A stretch of 64,000 nucleotides of DNA from Piper betle (lineage: Eukaryota; Streptophyta; Magnoliopsida; Piperales; Piperaceae). The stretch is from NCBI GenBank assembly GCA_033002965.1, contig JAURVB010013882.1, positions 379,501 through 443,500 of the forward strand. Reading direction: 5' to 3'. The translations under genes were made by a program, and so were the position numbers. This document shows, piece after piece, positions 1 through 10,970 of the stretch (position 1 is the first letter of the stretch; each line of letters starts with the position of its first letter). Under the pieces are notes generated by a model. The model was not told the DNA's origin. It searched no databases and saw nothing but the letters and a program-made list of their open reading frames with translations.

Positions 1-776
1 TCCTCCTGAGAAACACTTAGAGCTGCCAACTTCTGAGATTGTGAAAGTGTTCAGAGTTTTGTGGCACGCTGCTTAACTTGTTGACAACATTGTAGGGATG
101 ATTACATTGTGCTCAAAACCCACTAGATTGCTAGGTATAAGAGTCAAACTTAAGTCCATGGAGTTCCTGACCTAGACGTTGAGTCTCTGTTGAACTAACG
201 GTGCTCGTATGTTTCTCTGAGCTTGACTTGGAACTGGATATTTACCTCTTATCGCAGCATGCTATTTTTTATATAAAAAATTTAATTAATTAAAATTATA
301 TACAAAATTTCACTATATTAATTTTAAATAAAATTAATGAATTATTTATGTAATTTTAACAGAAAAATATAGTTGTATAAAAATATTTAAGTAATTTAAT
401 TTTTGACGTTCCAGGTGAACGCATAACCTACCATACGTTTTATCACCTTTCTGCGTCCAGTCTCTGCTTCAGTACGTCTATTGCTTTAAGAACAATATGT
501 GATGTTGCTGCCTTTGTTTCTCCGGTTGATTCCACTGCAAAAATGAAGTTGTCTTCTCCAGCAATTACTAACCACAAGCCCTCGATGTCTCGTTGCTTTG
601 GCTTGTCTGTAACTTCAGCATTTGAAGTGCTATTTCAGGATCGGCCAGAACCACCTACCAAAGGGATGGCTGAGTATTATTCTTTACCAAAATACAATAA
701 TTGACAATTTAGGGTGTTCGAGGACCTTTATGAATTTGGTGTTTGAAGACCAAAAAAATTTATATATATACTGCTC
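1..776. other. AT-rich intergenic DNA, no gene seen
   Basis: No coding region that I can recognise on either strand. The stretch is AT-rich with several runs of A and T, and a short more GC-balanced part near 420-660 without a usable reading frame. Confidence 0.5.
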
Positions 777-1006
777 TAAATGAAGAAGCACTGGGAGTTT
801 GCAAATCTAATACTAATTTCTAATCTATAAATGGAATAAGTGATAATTTATAATCTATAGACAAATTATTCTTAATATATAACGGATGAATTAAATGAAG
901 AAGCACTGGGAGTTTGCAAATCTAATACTAATTTCTAATCTATAAATGGAATAAGTGATAATTTATAATCTATAGACAAATTATTCTTAATATATAACGG
1001 ATGAAT
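777..1006. repeat. Perfect two-copy tandem repeat, 115-bp unit
   Basis: The 115-bp unit at 777-891 is repeated directly at 892-1006, and by eye the two copies are identical. No reading frame runs through it. Identity this high in AT-rich intergenic DNA points to a recent tandem duplication, or an assembly artefact. Confidence 0.9.
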
Positions 1007-1559
1007 TTCTTCTGTATGATGCAAGATGGAGTAGTCTGTCTCGATTTATTAGACCACCAAAAATTATGTGTAATGTTGTTCAAATTACAAAATAATTTGT
1101 TTCTCTAAAATTCAAGAGAAATCAAGGAGAAGTGTCGACAGGAAGATGATGCGATGAATACACTCCGACAAGGTTTACTACCCGTTTAAAAAAATTAATT
1201 GTTTTTCTATAACAAAACGTCCATTTGAACGGGCATGGATTTATCGAAAATATATTTTGTACATAGTTAATTAATTTGGTATTCGAAAAGTTAATGATAT
1301 AGAAAATAAAAAAATTTAGAATGGTTTATTTATTAGTACATGAGATGATAATAGGTCTTGGAGAGAAATTAACTATCTTAAACTAAAATTTCAACTAATT
1401 TTATATAAATCTAGCAGGGATTTTTAAAAAATTAGAGGTAAATACTCGATATATTTATTAAATCAAAATGGTAATCTCGGACACCCTTAAAAATTAGAGG
1501 TAATGATCTCTGATACATTCTTGAAAATTAAGACACCCTAATTACAACTAATGATTCTC

Positions 1560-1565
<6 letters not shown>

Positions 1566-1602
<37 letters not shown>
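1566..1602. repeat. TA microsatellite
   Basis: About 18 uninterrupted TA dinucleotides follow a short T run. The region between this tract and the THO7 relic at 2189 holds no convincing gene. Confidence 0.9.
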
Positions 1603-1607
<5 letters not shown>

Positions 1608-2188
1608 TGTATGTATAGATTTGTTTCCTTGTGTTTTTTGGCAGCGTAGGAAATTAAGTCTGAATCTTTGAGCAATTCGATGTAAAAATTTGATCCTTGA
1701 TTAGTTTATGATGCCAGTTTTATGATCCAAAGATTCCTCCGGTCTTGCGTGCACGGTCAAATACAGGATTTGTTAGCGGCAAAAAGCATCGTTGGTGACA
1801 ATGTTTCTCTGTTTGATTGTCTGTAGAAGAATGAAGAAGAATTTCTTGCAGAAGCGTAGGATGTCTTTTACTGCTGGAATAGAACTAATGTTGGCAATTT
1901 ATAGTTTCTTACAGATTTCGTGTCTCTTCACAATTTTTTATAATTCTATCTTTTATGGATTTGGTGTTTGTTTCTTCTCAAAATTTTGAAAATTTGTGAT
2001 GGTATTAGATTGATCTTGTAGTTACCAATTCGAAATTATTAATCTTTTAGGAGTTGATGCCATTTTTATAACACAAATTGTAGTTCTTGATCTGTGTTCG
2101 CCTGCAAACAAGCCTCCATGACGTCGATGCTTCCCTCTTTGCTTGTTTGTGGAAGAATAAAAACTCTTTCATCCTCAAATTCTTGCAG

Positions 2189-3011
2189 AAGCAAAATAGG
2201 CTGCCCATTATGCTATTGGCCTTCCAGAAGATGACATCATAATCAAGCACCGGCTACTCACTCACACAACCACCACAAGAGGTGAACCTCCGTTGAAGAA
2301 GCTCCAAAATAAGTTCATGGCCTTTGCTGCTGAAGTGAACAAGGATGTTGATAACTATAGTGATTGTGAGAAGTTCTATAAAGCCTTTTTTACAGGAGAT
2401 GGCCACCTTTGAGCTGCCACTTATTAAGAGCAAGTCCGTAATTGATTCTCATTGTCGGCAGAAGAATGATTTCACAGAGTTGCAGAGCGAGATACATTGA
2501 CAAATCTCGCAGGCGCAAGCAGATATAGAGAATCTAAAAGTTCAGCTCGAGGAGAGTAAAATTGAGAGGCAGCACAAGGAGGAGTGTGAAGTGAAGCAAT
2601 TAGAAGATTGATTGCGCTTCAGCCAGCTAGATCAGAAACCGAAAAGCTCATCTCAGATCTCAGGAAAGAAATTTGTGCCTTGGAAGCAGAGAATACAGCT
2701 GCTTCAAGGACATTGGAGTTGAGAAAGAAACAGTTCTCACTTCTCTTGTATGTGGTGAGTTGATTTTCCATAAAATTTCCAAATCTTGTTTTTAGATATT
2801 TTGCAAGTGGATGTTCCAACTTACAACCTCTTGAAGTTTTATTTGACTTCTCATGTATGGAACTTTGCAGGTAGATGAACTTCAGAGTACCATTGAGGAG
2901 GAGCAGAAGAGTCTAGCAGAGGAGATGAGACTAGCTCTGGATGAAAACAAAGGTATCATTGAGGATACCATAGTCACAAGCGGAGGCCCAGAAGCAATGG
3001 CCATTGATTAA
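2189..3011 (+). pseudogene. THO7: THO complex subunit 7 (THOC7/THO7) pseudogene
   Basis: The conceptual translation, with frame changes, follows plant THO7 closely. In order it shows [81 protein letters not shown] and, after an intron, DELQSTIEEEQKSL, ending PEAMAID plus stop, the usual THO7 C terminus. THO7 is a coiled-coil subunit of the THO/TREX complex in mRNA export. This copy is broken: the frame changes near 2390, there is an in-frame TGA near 2498 (the motif EIH-stop-QIS), and a small insertion shifts the frame near 2595. One intron with good borders remains (2755-2870), so it is not a simple processed copy, although 2189-2754 seems continuous. Upstream exons are not recognisable. The damage looks clear. 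Sequencing error could explain one lesion but hardly all of them. Confidence 0.85.
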
Positions 3012-3495
3012 TCAGAATGTGTGGAAGATTCACACTATACACAATCTCGAACTGAATGTATGCAATCCCTGCCTTCAACTTCAAAACGAGAAGATCTTAT
3101 GTGTTTTGCTGTTTGCTTTAATATCATTCTGTCCTCACAATCTGTTTGCAGTTGAACAGAATATATAGATTTCTATGAATTAGAACATGGCAGCGTAGGA
3201 CATCAAAATGACGACTTTTATTATCACAACAATATCATCATGGTAGGACAAGATACTTGGTAAACATATATTATGGCAGCTCTATAACTAAATTAGAAGA
3301 TATATTATCTGTTACTTGACGTTACCTTCGTCGGATGTGTTCACACTCTTTCATTCCTATCCAGAGAGGATTGAAGTTTCTCAGAAATTTTTTCACGTTC
3401 AGTTTGGCATTTTCCCTCGGTAGAGAAACCAATGTAGTCAGGAGAATTTTCTTAACAAACAGGTGTTTGAAGCCAACAACAATAAAATATCCTAA

Positions 3496-3598
3496 GCCGA
3501 ATTGGAAATTGAGAAAACAAGTGTGATTGTAGGGCAATGCACAGACGAGAATTGGAAATTGAGAAGAAAACAGGGGTGACTGTAGGGCGATGCGCAGT
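3496..3598. repeat. Imperfect tandem repeat, about 52-bp unit
   Basis: A segment starting GAATTGGAAATTGAGAA at about 3499 is repeated at about 3548 with a few substitutions and a short indel. Both copies end in a related GTAGGGC(A/G)ATGC string. No gene is seen in 3012-4186; the short open frames there have no recognisable content. Confidence 0.75.
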
Positions 3599-4186
3599 CA
3601 ACTTGGCTTACTTATGTATGAACCAACTGGAATGTCTCATCATATTTTTAATAAAAATTTTCGTTTAAGCTTAAGTGAAGAGTGTCTCATCTTTTTTTTT
3701 TTGGAAACAGTACATAAGCCGTTTCCAAAGCACAAGGAGGTAGCTATATATAATATTTAAGGAAAACGATGCTACATATGCAGTCCTAAGCCACAACAAA
3801 AAGGAAAACAAAATTCAATCAGTCCATATATACATAAAATCTGCAACAAGCTGTAAATTTTTTTTATTATTTTTTGACAAATGGCAGCTTGGACTTGTGA
3901 AATTGCAAATGAAACAACAAAAGTAGAGATAGATCTATGTGCAGAGTTGAAAGTAATGCGTTTCACTTACTCTCCAACAGTAAAAAAGGGATTCAAATTT
4001 ATCAAGACCAACAGTTTGTTGCCCAATAAAAGTTGGGCATAACCACAAATAGAGGACGCAATCTCATTATCCAAAAATCACTTAAGTTTAAAAGTGCATT
4101 AGATTGGCACCTGTAAAATTGGTGCAGTCTGTGAAGGCATACTGATTCTTGATTGGTCTACCACAAACAATAAGCAACTTAGCAGA

Positions 4187-6412
4187 TCAACAGAGTGTGA
4201 GTGGCGAGTCGTTACAATGAACATCGCTAATATCTGAAAGTCTTTGTCTCGGAGACAATGATGAAACAGCAGCAGCATCAACTTCCAGTGTCGAAATATT
4301 CTTTCTCTTCTGTGTGTCCAGTTTAGGTCTCCCAGCAACTACTTCTGAGTTGGGGCTAATGTTCTCCTTTTGCTTCATTTGCTGCAGAATCATCGCTTGA
4401 GCTTCGGCCACAATAGCTGGGTTGCTATCAGTTGCATACAAAATCCTTTGAATAGCAGAAACAATCTGCAACATTTTGTGATAACAAAGGTTTTGGTAAG
4501 CTAAACAACGAGGATTTCGTTTCTTTTCACTCCATACTGAACTTATTTGATTCTTGAACAGAGCATTACCAGTGAACCTTCGATTTCAGGTGTTTGGCAG
4601 AAGATTTCAACATCTCTCAGCTTTGCAAAATAAAAGTCCCTTTCCTTCTCAAGGCTATCGACATAAAGCTTTAGCTCAGTTATCTGCATTGAATAGCACA
4701 ATTCAAACTCCTGACATTTCCAACCACACTAATTAATAAAATCGAATAAATTTTTCATCACCTCTTTGTCATAAGATGGAACTCCACCAACTGCTGGCTT
4801 AGAGGTCTTAGCTGTTGGCTTTGAATGAGTGACATTGTTTGATTCGGCCCGTCTAGGTGCTGCGGAAGGATGAGTCTGGGAAGCACCAGAACTGGACTTA
4901 GATAAAGCTTGAGCTGCCGCTCCTTTCTTGGTTACTTCTTTTCCTCCCTTGCAAGTTTCTCTTCTCTCCAATGCGTTGTAACTGAAAACAAAATCTTGTC
5001 ACAGAAATCTCAAAAAACCTCAAGGCTGCTTAAAAAAAATTCCTGAAACATGTAAATTCGTTAATATAAACCAGAATCCAGATTATTAGAAGGATTTCTT
5101 TTGTTCCTCCCGTTACCCGAGTTGGCAATTTGGCAAAAGCATTTTATTTGAATAAAAAAGAGAACATTACTAGGGTGCATTATTCAGAAACAAAAATGAA
5201 TCTCTTCTCTAGCAACTTTGAAGAGGTTTACACCTATCAAAACAGCGAAGATACAACTTACAACGCACAAATGTTAATCAATGAATCCTACATCAGTACA
5301 TTTGATAAAAAAAGCAACAATTTTCCATGGCCAGATTCTCAACATGAAAACAAAAACAGGCCAGTTTGAATAGTTAGATCGTAACATAGTTGCAAAAGGA
5401 CTAAAAGAACTATGCAGAAATGACTCTAAAATATTTATTGTCAGCTTTACAATAATTTGAAAGCTACAATATATACATATTTCAATGAACATTTCGCCCT
5501 GCATTTTAGAATCATGTGAAAACCAGAAAATAACAGCATTTAGATCGTGTAAAAACATTTGACGGAGCACTTCTGCCAGTCAAAAAAGCAACATCAAATT
5601 GTACCACTTGATTCATGTAAAGACCAACAATAACAGCCTTGAACAAATTCTACCATCATCACCATAATAATGTGCATGCTCAGACATAGTAAAACATACA
5701 ACCAAAAATAAATTGGTAAAAAAGAAGAAGAAGAAGAAGAATTACTTGTCCATAACTCCTCCATTGACAGAATCACAGTAGTGCTTCATCCATTGCATGA
5801 ACTCCAGATTGTCCAGCGGCCTCCCTTTCACCAGTTTGTTCACCTCAATATGCTACATATATTAAAAAAAAAATTCCAGACAATCAAACACAACCAATCT
5901 AACAACGCAACACTTAAATCGGACTTAAACAAATATCGATAAAAAAAACAAAAACCCAACAAAACTAGAGAAGACCTTGGTGATCTTGAGTTTGTTGAAG
6001 ACATCTTGGAGGACCTTGTAGTTCTGGATCTTCTCGTACTCGCTCTTGGCGTCGAAGTTGACCTTGTGCATCGGCACCATCCCCGGGTGCACCGCGTCCA
6101 TCAGCTGGCACTGCACCGCCCCCGACGCCGCCTGCTCCGATTCCCCATTTCCCGATCCCCCCAAAACAAAAAAGGATCAAAGTCGATAAAAAAGATACAG
6201 AAGAAGAGGATCTCCCCATTTCCGAACCAGAAAAAACAAGAAAACGATCCTAATTGCTCAATCGGATGGCGAAATCGGAAGGGATGGAACAAGAAGAAGA
6301 GCACCTCTTCGACTTTGGAGAGGTCGAGGTGGAGGGTGGAGTTGATCCAGGCCAGGATCTCCGATCTGCCGACGAAGTAGGCGGCGTCCATCATCCCTAT
6401 GTTGGTCGCCAT
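4187..6412 (-). CDS. EB1C: Microtubule plus-end-tracking protein, EB1C-type
   Basis: End-binding protein 1 family: it binds growing microtubule plus ends and recruits partners. Six exons on the minus strand join in frame to 327 residues: 6412-6305, 6131-5976, 5852-5746, 4981-4762, 4683-4570 and 4465-4187, all with GT...AG borders. Residues 1-120 form the calponin-homology domain ([60 protein letters not shown]). Residues 125-195 are a Ser/Ala/Lys-rich linker, and about 197-260 form the EB-homology coiled coil ([23 protein letters not shown]). The tail carries the basic stretch [11 protein letters not shown] and ends in SPLTLC instead of the EEY/F motif of animal EB1. A basic tail without EEY and a length near 329 residues fit the plant EB1C class, known for nuclear/spindle location. 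The start is chosen because MATNIG is the family N terminus. A GAA-type microsatellite lies in intron 3 near 5721-5741. The gene looks intact. Confidence 0.93.
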
Positions 6413-7237
6413 CGACGGCGGCGGCGGCGATGGGAAGGTGCGGCGGAGAAGAAGAACGAAGGGGGAAAAGATGGAGCGCTTGGTGTTTTTCAAATTTCGA
6501 ATTGAGAATTTGGAAATACGGATAATCTATATATGGGCCGAATGTCCACTTGCTCTTATCAAGCCCAACTTGAACATGGGCCTGGTCCTGATCCATGGGC
6601 TGGGCCTTCTTCAACAACTTTGATTAAGAAACTATTCCTCTACTATACACGTTGGATAGAAGGAAGTTTTTAATGTTTATTTAGTACTATCCGTCTATTT
6701 TTTTGCTTAATTGAGATGATCTTAATTGAAACTCAATTAGTTTTCAATTAAGCGAGTGATTAAGTAAATTTCATTTCATCGTGAACGAATGCTTCTATCC
6801 AGTTGACGAATGGTACAAGTCCGCCACACGGCCCAATAATGTAAGGGAAAAGCTTTTACCTTGCAAAACTATAAAACACGTTATTTTTGTTACCCAATGA
6901 TCCATCAATCCCCATCCAACCTAACGCATTCCTCACTCTTTATTTTCTTCTTCTCTTCATCAAGTGATATTTTCTTGTTTACCACTCCTTATTAGACGAA
7001 TATAAATATTTTCTAGTGTTAAAATATGATACACATAATGATTTAACAAGAATTATTATCAGTTAGAAATAATAGAAATAATTAACCCAAAATACTAGGA
7101 TTATCAATAACCTTTCTAGAAAATATCATTATTTATAGATTGATCAATATTAAAAAAATTATAAAAATTTGCATTAATTGGTTTTTTTAATAAAAAATAA
7201 TTTCAATGTGATATGATTCCACCAACTGATTATTAAA
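6413..7237. other. EB1C upstream region and AT-rich spacer
   Basis: The first 150-200 bases are the likely EB1C promoter and 5' UTR, with a GA/CT-biased tract at 6420-6480. The rest is AT-rich with no coding signal. Confidence 0.5.
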
Positions 7238-7351
7238 GAACCATATTTAGCTCCGCCCGGGAGCGACGCCGGTCGATCATCCCGGGAATCGATGGTGGAG
7301 ACGCACGGCGTCTCTACCTGCGTCGCTCTAGGGTGGAGCTAAAATTTTTTC
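7238..7351. mobile_element. Mutator-like MITE, 114 bp, with 9-bp target duplication
   Basis: The short element is bounded by an exact 9-bp direct repeat ATTATTAAA at 7229-7237 and 7352-7360. Its ends form an imperfect inverted repeat: TTTAGCTCC....GAGCGACGC on the left matches the reverse complement of GCGTCGCTC....GGAGCTAAA on the right. The centre carries a further 7-bp hairpin (GAGACGC / GCGTCTC). The GC-rich core stands out in AT-rich surroundings. A 9-bp target duplication is the hallmark of Mutator-like elements. It is too short to code for anything and is therefore non-autonomous. Confidence 0.8.
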
Positions 7352-7487
7352 ATTATTAAACACCACGTCCGGGAATTTGTTACCAACAAATTCTAACATA
7401 CGTGCATTTTCCCAATTGCACGTGTCAACACCACCTACAAAAAGGAGTAAGATCCTGATCTTCCCAACATTTTTCTTCGACCACCAC

Positions 7488-7693
7488 GACTGTCACCTTT
7501 TCGATCACCGGCATCCATGGCGACTTTGTGACCCCCTCCCCTCCAAACTCCTTACCTCCTCCTTCAACCGCAACCCCATCCACCTCACCATGACTGTCAC
7601 CTTTTTGATCACCGGCATCCATGGCGACTCTGTGACCCCCTCCCCTCCAAACTCCTTACCTCCTCCTTCAACCGCAACCCCATCCACCTCACC
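7488..7693. repeat. Two-copy tandem repeat, 104-bp unit, CT-rich
   Basis: Copies at 7488-7591 and 7592-7693 differ at only about two positions. The 104-bp period is not a multiple of three, so the 145-codon open frame across it is not evidence of a repeated protein. Confidence 0.85.
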
Positions 7694-7784
7694 TTCCTCA
7701 AATGCTCACTCCCCTGCCGCCTCCCCCTTCGTCATCCTTGCCACTTCGAGGCCGAGGGTTCTCTTCACCGAAAAGCTTGGCGAG

Positions 7785-8230
7785 CAAAAAATATTTTCCC
7801 TCAAGATAAAATAAAAATAAATATATGATGAAATAGGAGACACCAAGTTAAAAAATGAATGGAAAATTTTCACCAAATTACAAAAAATAAAACAAACCTA
7901 TTCAATCAACTTTGATTAAGAAACTCTCTTAAAATCAATAATTAACAATACAATTTAAGAAAACTCTCAACTCTTAAAAAAACAGTATTTCAAAACTTGA
8001 GAAAATAACATACGCTTCAAAGAAATATAGATAAACTTCACACCTTAAATTACGACTCTCAACTTCAACTTGAGATAATAAAAAATTTGTCAAAAATTCT
8101 CCCTTTATGAATCAAATATGCTAAAAAACTCTCAAGATGTTTACAGAATATTTTTATATAAAAAAATATGAGTGATAAACTTGTATGGAAAATGATGTAA
8201 TCACACATAGGCATACGAAACCCTAACCAT
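7785..8230 (-). mobile_element. Diverged Copia LTR fragment
   Basis: The sequence parallels the beginning of the Copia LTR at 26226-27173 over several hundred bases. Shared blocks include an AATATTTTCCCT-like block near the start, AACTTTGATTAAGAAACTCTCTT (8 and 26 kb versions differ by a few bases), the block about lines reading CTTGAGAAAATAACATACGC, and CTTCAACTTGAGAT. No internal coding region adjoins it, so it is an old solo or truncated LTR. The right boundary is approximate. Strand is given by analogy with the 26-kb copy. Confidence 0.6.
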
Positions 8231-8859
8231 CAGTGTAATAAACAAAAAGTTACAAACTGAATATTGAATTTTTCAATGCTAATGGGTGAGGGAAACCAAA
8301 CAAGTCGCACCGGCCTGGGGACCAACAACGTCGACCTTGCCGCCAACACGGAGTACTGTTGCCTCCCTTCTCACTTCCATGGCTTGTAACATTGCCCAGG
8401 TCGATGCCTCTATCAAATCAGGTGTCGTTTTTCTTGTTGATCAATCAGAAAGCTCCATGTTTTCGATTTGTTTCATAATTTGAACCTCACCCATTTTCAT
8501 GCTCATTGATGGCAATTGTATGGATCATGGATTGGAAATATTGTGATATTTCCTAATTTTGAATCTAATGTGATAATAGCTATTGCCTTATGTAAAAGGG
8601 TCTATGTTTTGATTTTGTAAGCTATGCTCTGAAAATCATCGGTGGTCGTAGCAATTATCTTGATCCAGCTATAGGAGTGATTGGAAGATCAGCAGAAAAA
8701 AATAAGAATGCTTAAGAAAGATATGGAAAGGAGAAATGATGAAGCAAATGATCATATATTAACTTGATAAATAGAAGTTAAAGATGTTGATCTCGTAACA
8801 TGTCTAAATTCGATCATGGAAGACACTTTTAAGTAACAATTAAGAAAACCTCAAGCTGA
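8231..8859. other. Intergenic DNA, no gene seen
   Basis: One open frame of 65 codons (8286-8483) has no family features. Nothing else is recognisable. Confidence 0.4.
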
Positions 8860-10970
8860 TCATGCAGGCCTTTTTGAAGCTCCCATTGCTTGAGAAGTGC
8901 ATCCGGATCAGGAGTTTCCCTGTAAATCAAGATTTTTTTGTCGTTACAGAAGATTGGTCCACGGTCAACTAATATAAGATTACGAATTGCTGGTTATACC
9001 CTAAACTATTGTGTCCAAATGACATAAATGATAGATTGAGAAGTTATCCAGGTATTTGGACACATAAGAAAGCAAATTAGCAAAATTACTTGTTTGATCC
9101 CCCAGTTTCCTTATCAACTGTCTGTCTCTTCTTTCCTTCTGAACATCTAGATCGTTTATCTAGAATTACAAGCAAATAACAAGAGACTGTACAATATTAT
9201 AAAAAATTCCAATAAGAAGAGGGGAAATACTAAGAAGAATAGTTGCAGTAAATCTGAATATTGAACATACTTATGCATCAGACACTTTTTGCACCAACAA
9301 TGCTTATATTTATAATCTGAAAGTGTTCAAAAAAGAGTTGTACAGTACCTAGTGAACCTTGTTCCCCTTATTTGGCATCTGACTGAAACCTTGCAAGCCG
9401 ATATCTGCAAGTTATTGAAAAATAAAAATATATAAGGTCTGTATATGGAGTTACAAAGTTCCATAACACAACAGCAGAAAACCTGTTATAGAAAAATATC
9501 ATATATTCCTAAATAAAGTGATGAACCAACTAACATCCAAATCAATGTTACCAGAGCAAGTCAGAACAAAAGCTATTAGGAGTGACTAATACAATTTTAA
9601 TTCGACGGAACATTCAGGATTCAAAAATAAGCATCAACCTAACACATACTCATTGTATTGAAGCCTTGCCTTGTCTTAATTTCTAATGAGCCAGTAAAGT
9701 ATTTGTGGAGTTCATGGCTCACACTAAGCAGTGATAATTCAACAGGGTGCATCAGATAATTCAAGGGGACAATGGAAAGTTGTTTTGTGCAGCATAAAAT
9801 CAACGGTATGATGTTTATAAGGAAAGCCCAGAAGCCAGTTCCAATGTGAAGTCTGATATGCACAGCAAATCTAGCCTAATATTAGGGTCTTTAAATGTGA
9901 CTGAGTCATGCCCCTCAGCTAGCTGGTTGCCATGTGAGGAGGAAGTTATACCTGCAAGTGACTTTTTACATGATATATGGTTAGCCCCTTGACATTCATT
10001 TTGGTCAGGATACTTGTTGCGCAGAGATATATTTCTTCCATGAGAAGAAATTCGTTGGCTAAGATACTTATACTACAGGAACACTTTAAAGTACACATAT
10101 TTTCACTGTCAGCGCCACCAATGTTTTCAACTGCTTTAACAAAGCAGTCATGGAACTCAGGTGTCCACCTGATCCGCACCTTGCTTGAAGTGTCACATGA
10201 AGGTGAGGAAATATTCAAATCAAGATGCTCTGAGCGAGGATTATTAGTTTCAAATTGTGCCTTCACTATTTTTTCAGTCTGCTCTTGAGCTTTGTGACAA
10301 ATCTCCTAAATAAAATTGCTATTGTAGCTCATATCAGTCTGATTAGAAAATTACTATTCAGAAACAGATGCATGGTCCTACACTTACAGTATCTATGTTC
10401 ATAACCGTGAAAAAGTTGAAGAGCACTACAAAAAAATTTAAAAAAATTGGAGGAAGTGAATTAAGATACACACCTCCATTGTGAATGTCAGATTATCATC
10501 ACTTGCATTGAGAATGACATCAAGCTGATGAGGATCCACTTACCAATCACCTAGCTAAATCAGAATATCATCAGTTCGTTCACTAGCAGTGTTGGCAAAC
10601 TCTACCTCCCAATGAAATTGAGGAGTTAATATCATTTCCTCACCACATGTGATCTCCATATTGACCTCGTGTCGAATTTCGTGGAACAGGGAGCACCATG
10701 ATTTGGGATTGCTGCAAATTTTGGTTGTCGCATTTCTGAGGTTGTGGAAGAAATTGAATTCGACTGGTTGAGAAATGTGGCTCAGTGCTAGGTGAGGATG
10801 ACGAATGCAAATTGGTGCAACGACTGAGGAGCTGGAACCAGGTTCAATTGAACTTTTGGAACGCAAATATGAAGTTGGATTTCTCCAGTTGGAAGGGGGA
10901 CAACATTTATCGAGACACACCAAACATTCTTCCAACAGTGAAAAAGAGGTTCTTCATGCAGAGATGAGGG
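8860..10970 (-). pseudogene. MYB-CC (GARP, PHR-like) transcription factor, probably a pseudogene
   Basis: On the minus strand an exon starting near 10303 encodes KAQEQTEKIVKAQ, then SSKVRIRWTPEFHDCFVKAV, the first helix of the GARP/MYB-CC DNA-binding domain. After an intervening piece, about 10020-9954 encodes LTKMNVKGLTIYHVKSHLQ, the diagnostic SHLQ helix, followed by a GT donor. Near 8925-8860 a further exon encodes ETPDPDALLKQWELQKGLHD, resembling the start of the MYB-CC coiled coil. Upstream, 10935-10555 is open and contains SSVVAPICIRHPHLALSHIS, then SNPKSWCSLFHEIRHEVNME, resembling the variable N-terminal part of PHR proteins, but it hits a stop at 10555 just before WVDPHQLDVIL-like sequence. 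PHR proteins bind P1BS sites and control phosphate-starvation genes. The KYR segment expected after SHLQ and the conserved second half of the coiled coil were not found. I read it as decayed, though an unusual intron structure could hide a working gene. Confidence 0.65.

Noticed and set aside
777..1006. CRISPR-like repeat array
   Set aside because: Only two adjacent copies without spacers, in plant nuclear DNA; it is an ordinary tandem duplication.
7377..7814. 145-codon frame with an apparent internal protein repeat
   Set aside because: The DNA repeat has a 104-bp period, which shifts the frame between units, so the similarity is at DNA level only.
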